Both the position numbers and the translations under genes were made by a program. A stretch of 6,667 nt of DNA. Source: Anaerolineae bacterium (lineage in GTDB: Bacteria; Chloroflexota; Anaerolineae; 4572-78; NAK82). Below, piece by piece: positions 4,502 to 6,667 of the stretch. Every line of letters starts with the position of its first letter. The stretch's first letter is position 1. Under the pieces are notes generated by a model. That model ran no database searches and had not been told where the DNA came from. It saw only the letters and a program-made list of their open reading frames with translations. The DNA lies in assembly GCA_030598425.1 (NCBI GenBank), contig JAUVPY010000156.1:1-6667 (forward strand), in the 5' to 3' direction.

Positions 4502-5503
4502 GTGAGCGCGAATATGATTGATCCGACGTTGCCTCTGATTGACCTGCACCGACATCTGGACTGTAATGTGCGCCTGGAGACGATCCTGGACCTGGGGCAG
4601 CGGCACAAACTGCCGCTACCGGCGTGGGACCTGGAAGGCTTGCGGCCGCACGTTCAGGTGACCGAGCCGCAACCGGGTTTGTTGGCATTCTTCACCAAAT
4701 TCCGCTGGATGACGGCCGTGCTGGTGGATTATGCGACGTGCCGGCGCGTGGCTTTTGAGAACGTCGAGGCCGCGCATCGCGAGGGACTGCACTATGTAGA
4801 GCTGAGGTTCAGCCCCTGGTTCATGGCCAAGCCAAACGCTCTGAACCCAGAAGGGGTAGTAGAGGCGGTCGTCGATGGCGTTGAGGAAGGTAAACGAACC
4901 TTTGACGTCAAGGTGAAGCTGATTGGCATTGTGAGCCGATCGTACGGGACGGAGGTCGCCTGGCGCGCACTGGAGGCGCTATTGACGTACAGCGAACGGC
5001 TGGTGGCGCTGGACTTGGCTGGGGACGAGGGGAACTACCCCGGCGAGCTGTATGTGGAACACATGCGGCGGGCAAAAGACGCGGGTCTACAAATCACAAT
5101 CCACGCGGGGGAGGCGGCCGGGCCGGAGAGTGTATGGCAGGCGCTTCGCGAACTGGGGGCAACGCGCATCGGTCACGGCGTTCGGTCGGCCGAGGATCCG
5201 GCTCTGATGGATTACTTGGTGGAACACGAAATCGGGATCGAGTCGTGTATGACGAGCAACGTGCAGACCAGCCTGGTGCCCGAGTATGCTGGCCACCCGC
5301 TGCGGGGTTTTCTGGAGCGCGGTCTGCTGGCGACGATCAACACCGATTGCCCCGTCGTCAGCGGCATCGACCTGCGTTACGAATATGAGGTAGCGGCGCC
5401 AGCCGCCAGGCTGACGGCGGCGCACACTCGCCAGGCCCAACGTAACGCCCTGGCGGTCGCGTTCCTCTCCGACGAGGAGCGGGCGGCGCTGGAAGCCGCG
5501 TAG
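4502..5503 (+). CDS. add: Adenosine deaminase, E. coli type, with unusual active-site cysteines
   Basis: 333 residues. It is co-linear with E. coli Add over its whole length, with an offset of four residues: DLHRHLD (zinc ligands H16 and H18), [19 protein letters not shown] (H201, catalytic E204), IGHGV (H225), [11 protein letters not shown], and NTDCP (zinc ligand D282). Family role: hydrolytic deamination of adenosine and deoxyadenosine to inosine forms in purine salvage, cytoplasmic. Two positions differ from the usual motifs: HLDG is HLDC (C21) and NTDDP is NTDCP (C283). The second aspartate, D296 in mouse ADA, contacts the purine ring and matters greatly for catalysis there, so substrate or activity may be changed. 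The GTG at 4502 is chosen because GAGGGGAG (4487-4494) is 7 bases upstream; the ATG at 4514 would be 19 bases away. No operon partner is visible; the downstream gene faces it. Confidence 0.93.
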   Translation: MSANMIDPTLPLIDLHRHLDCNVRLETILDLGQRHKLPLPAWDLEGLRPHVQVTEPQPGLLAFFTKFRWMTAVLVDYATCRRVAFENVEAAHREGLHYVELRFSPWFMAKPNALNPEGVVEAVVDGVEEGKRTFDVKVKLIGIVSRSYGTEVAWRALEALLTYSERLVALDLAGDEGNYPGELYVEHMRRAKDAGLQITIHAGEAAGPESVWQALRELGATRIGHGVRSAEDPALMDYLVEHEIGIESCMTSNVQTSLVPEYAGHPLRGFLERGLLATINTDCPVVSGIDLRYEYEVAAPAARLTAAHTRQAQRNALAVAFLSDEERAALEAA

Positions 5504-5577
5504 GTTGGGTTTCTCCCTCTGGGTTCAACCCAACGTTTCGTAGGGCCGCTGGGTCTCGTGCCTCGACCCAGCCTACG
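5500..5577. repeat. GTAGGTTGGGTT-type palindromic element starting at the add stop codon
   Basis: The outer arms are GTAGGTTGGGT (from 5500) and ACCCAGCCTAC (to 5576), 10 of 11 pairing. Two inner hairpins are also possible: GTTGGGTT (5504-5511) with AACCCAAC (5527-5534), and CGTAGG-(GCCG)-CTGGGTC (5539-5555) with GACCCAGCCTACG (5565-5577). The first TAG of the element is the stop codon of the deaminase. It lies between convergent genes and could terminate both. A 7-base tandem duplication, TACGTGC twice (5574-5587), follows. Sequences of this family are dispersed in many environmental genomes. Confidence 0.7.
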
Positions 5578-5587
5578 TGCTACGTGC

Positions 5588-6091
5588 TCAATCCAACTCC
5601 TCCAGGGTTATTATCTCTTCACAATATGACGTATAGGGCCTCAAAGCAGCATAATTTCTGTCAAACCTCAATCGACGATCAATCCTCGACAGAAAAGCCC
5701 CCACCGGCCTGTGATATACCTTCTTGCAGATCTCCCTCGTATCTAAGCCTAGCTCCTCACATGCCTCCAGGACAGGACATTCGTTCCGCCACCTGATCAC
5801 CAGCTTTCTTTCCGTCTCTTCCACCACGTCTCCGTCTTTCGCCGTCGAGATCCCAATGTATTCCTCATACAAGATCCTGTAGCCATCTGCTAGGGGGTCC
5901 CCACCCCTCTCCAGTGCGGCTGGATGGCCGTCCAGCCACGCCAGCCATTTCTCAGTCACACACCGTTCCAGGACTTCCAGGGCTGCCTCCAAGCCGATTT
6001 CGTCGGCCACGGACAGGACCGTTTGAAAAAGCCTGGTGGAATCCCCCTTACGTCTCCGATACTCGTGTCTTATTCGCTGATAGTGTCCCAT
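5588..6091 (-). CDS. Conserved-looking cysteine-patterned protein of unknown function
   Basis: 167 residues, no signal peptide and no membrane segment. The N-terminal half (MGHYQRIRHEYRRRKGDSTRLF, then ADEIGLEAALEVLERCVTEKW) looks helical and charged. The C-terminal third has a striking cysteine pattern, RNECPVLEACEELGLDTREIC...RLRFDRNYAALRPYTSYCEE, with C105, C111, C122 and C157 (C-X5-C-X10-C-X34-C). The shape of that region, with CP, then RLRF-R, then a final YCE before a beta strand, reminds me of the C-terminal part of the L-2-amino-thiazoline-4-carboxylic acid hydrolase-like family, but the similarity is too loose to name it. Metal or cluster binding is possible (inference). The ATG at 6091 has AGGAGG about 7 bases upstream, a strong ribosome-binding site. 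GC is lower than in the deaminase. It lies 97 bases downstream of the TPR gene on the same strand. Confidence 0.75.
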   Translation of the reverse strand: MGHYQRIRHEYRRRKGDSTRLFQTVLSVADEIGLEAALEVLERCVTEKWLAWLDGHPAALERGGDPLADGYRILYEEYIGISTAKDGDVVEETERKLVIRWRNECPVLEACEELGLDTREICKKVYHRPVGAFLSRIDRRLRFDRNYAALRPYTSYCEEIITLEELD

Positions 6092-6120
6092 TCCAGAGCC
6101 TCCTGAGCACTCCGTCGGAC

Positions 6121-6174
6121 CGTTCGCGGACTTTCCTCGGATTGGGCCGGGCTTGGCTGTGGGTCCGTCGAACG
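6121..6174. terminator. Bulged inverted repeat between the TPR gene and the cysteine-rich gene
   Basis: CGTTCGCGGAC (6121-6131) pairs with GTCCG-(T)-CGAACG (6163-6174): 11 base pairs with a single bulge around a 31-base loop. It lies 15 bases after the TPR stop codon on the minus strand. There is no T-tract, so it may be a processing or cruciform site rather than an intrinsic terminator. Confidence 0.3.
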
Positions 6175-6188
6175 TTCACGGCACGGCA

Positions 6189-6667
6189 TCATTCGTCCCC
6201 TAGCTCAGCCAACCAGCCACGCACCAGTTCGGAATTGGGGGACTTGATCTCTTCGAGGATGGTGAGGGCTTGCTTCAGATAATCCCGGGCCCGCTCCACC
6301 TGCCCCAGGTCGCGATAGGCAACACCCAGGTGGCCTAACCAACGTCCTTCGTTGCGCCGGTCGCCGATCTCTCGGGATATGGCCAGCGCCCCCTCATAAT
6401 ACTCGATCGCCCGCTCTGCTTGCCCTAGGGCGCTATAGGCAGTTCCCAGGTTGCCGAAATGATATCCCTCGCTGCGCCGGTCCCCGATCTCGCGGGCGAT
6501 GGCCAGCGCCCCCTCATAATACTCAATCGCCTGCCCCACCTGCCCCAAGGCGGCGTAGGCATTACCCAGGCTGCCTGAAGTAATACCCTGGCCACGCCGG
6601 TCCCCGATCTCGCGCTGGATGGCCAGCGCCCCCTCGAAATACTCGATCGCCCGCTCCGCGTCCCCCA
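6189..6667 (-). CDS. Tetratricopeptide repeat protein, C-terminal part, 5' end outside window
   Basis: The frame is open to the right edge (it reads GDAERAIEYFEGALAIQREI from 6665), so the TTG at 6548 is internal and the start lies outside. At least 159 residues are present. They form repeats of 40 residues with the consensus LGxAYxxLGQxxxAIEYYEGALAIxREIGDRRxEGxxxGN: two complete and flanking partial copies, then a diverged last one (LGVAYRDLGQVERARDYLKQALTILEEI) and a short cap (SPNSELVRGWLAELGDE). The 40-residue period is that of the TPR_12/kinesin-light-chain-like class. Known: such arrays are protein-protein scaffolds, often joined upstream to NB-ARC ATPase, SARP regulator or CHAT protease domains. 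The upstream domain that would define this protein's job is not in the window. The stop TGA is at 6191-6189. Confidence 0.88.
   Translation of the reverse strand, partial: GDAERAIEYFEGALAIQREIGDRRGQGITSGSLGNAYAALGQVGQAIEYYEGALAIAREIGDRRSEGYHFGNLGTAYSALGQAERAIEYYEGALAISREIGDRRNEGRWLGHLGVAYRDLGQVERARDYLKQALTILEEIKSPNSELVRGWLAELGDE
6361..6667 (-). repeat. 120-bp tandem direct repeats encoding the TPR units
   Basis: Blocks beginning at 6361, 6481 and 6601 align without gaps at an offset of exactly 120. The stretch GGCCAGCGCCCCCTCATAAT at 6380 recurs identically at 6500, and nearly so at 6620. Divergence increases towards the gene's 3' end (block 6241-6360). Such identity at DNA level points to recent unit duplication or gene conversion. 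Confidence 0.85.

Noticed and set aside
4086..4606. Short frames on both strands across the non-coding block before the deaminase
   Set aside because: They cover hairpins and promoter sequences, lack ribosome-binding sites and homology, and overlap the start of the deaminase.

Overview
The window looks like part of a chromosome from a GC-rich environmental bacterium. I lean towards Chloroflexota or a similar phylum, at low confidence. The reasons are the high GC of most genes, the long 40-residue TPR arrays, the lipobox lipoprotein, and intergenic palindromes of the GTAGGTTGGGTT and CCACTGAG..CGGAGAACACGGAG types that are scattered in such genomes. No ribosomal RNA, tRNA, CRISPR array or intact transposon is visible.

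Left part (1-1803): the 3' part of a formyltransferase gene (+) converges, 7 bases apart, on a SufR-like winged-helix regulator with a cysteine cluster (-). The regulator is divergent from an AT-richer VOC/glyoxalase-fold gene (+). The 115-base gap between the last two holds a perfect 12-bp palindrome whose core TTGCAA can act as the -35 box of both divergent promoters, so one bound repressor could switch both genes.

Middle (1794-3948, all minus strand): a lipoprotein with a lipocalin-like pattern, then a cluster of hairpins and direct repeats, a FitA-like ribbon-helix-helix antitoxin with its own promoter and palindromic operator, a tiny remnant of what appears to be its PIN toxin, and an LtrA membrane protein. 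The LtrA stop codon and the VOC stop codon lie in the same 10-bp palindrome.

Non-coding block (3949-4501, 553 bases): an imperfect inverted repeat (4024-4090), a minus-strand promoter close to consensus followed after about 35 bases by a terminator-like hairpin with five T's (a candidate small RNA or an attenuated leader for the lipoprotein), two strong GC-rich hairpins, and the promoter of the next gene.

Right part (4502-6667): an adenosine deaminase (+) of the Escherichia coli type with two cysteine replacements at active-site motif positions, a palindromic repeat beginning at its stop codon, an unrecognised cysteine-patterned protein (-), and the C-terminal end of a TPR-array protein (-) that leaves the window and whose DNA repeats every 120 bases.

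The genes do not form one pathway. The window reads as several small, mostly independent units separated by repeat-rich intergenic DNA. The most notable signals are the decayed toxin-antitoxin module, the shared divergent promoter/operator, the promoter-hairpin RNA candidate and the altered deaminase active site.
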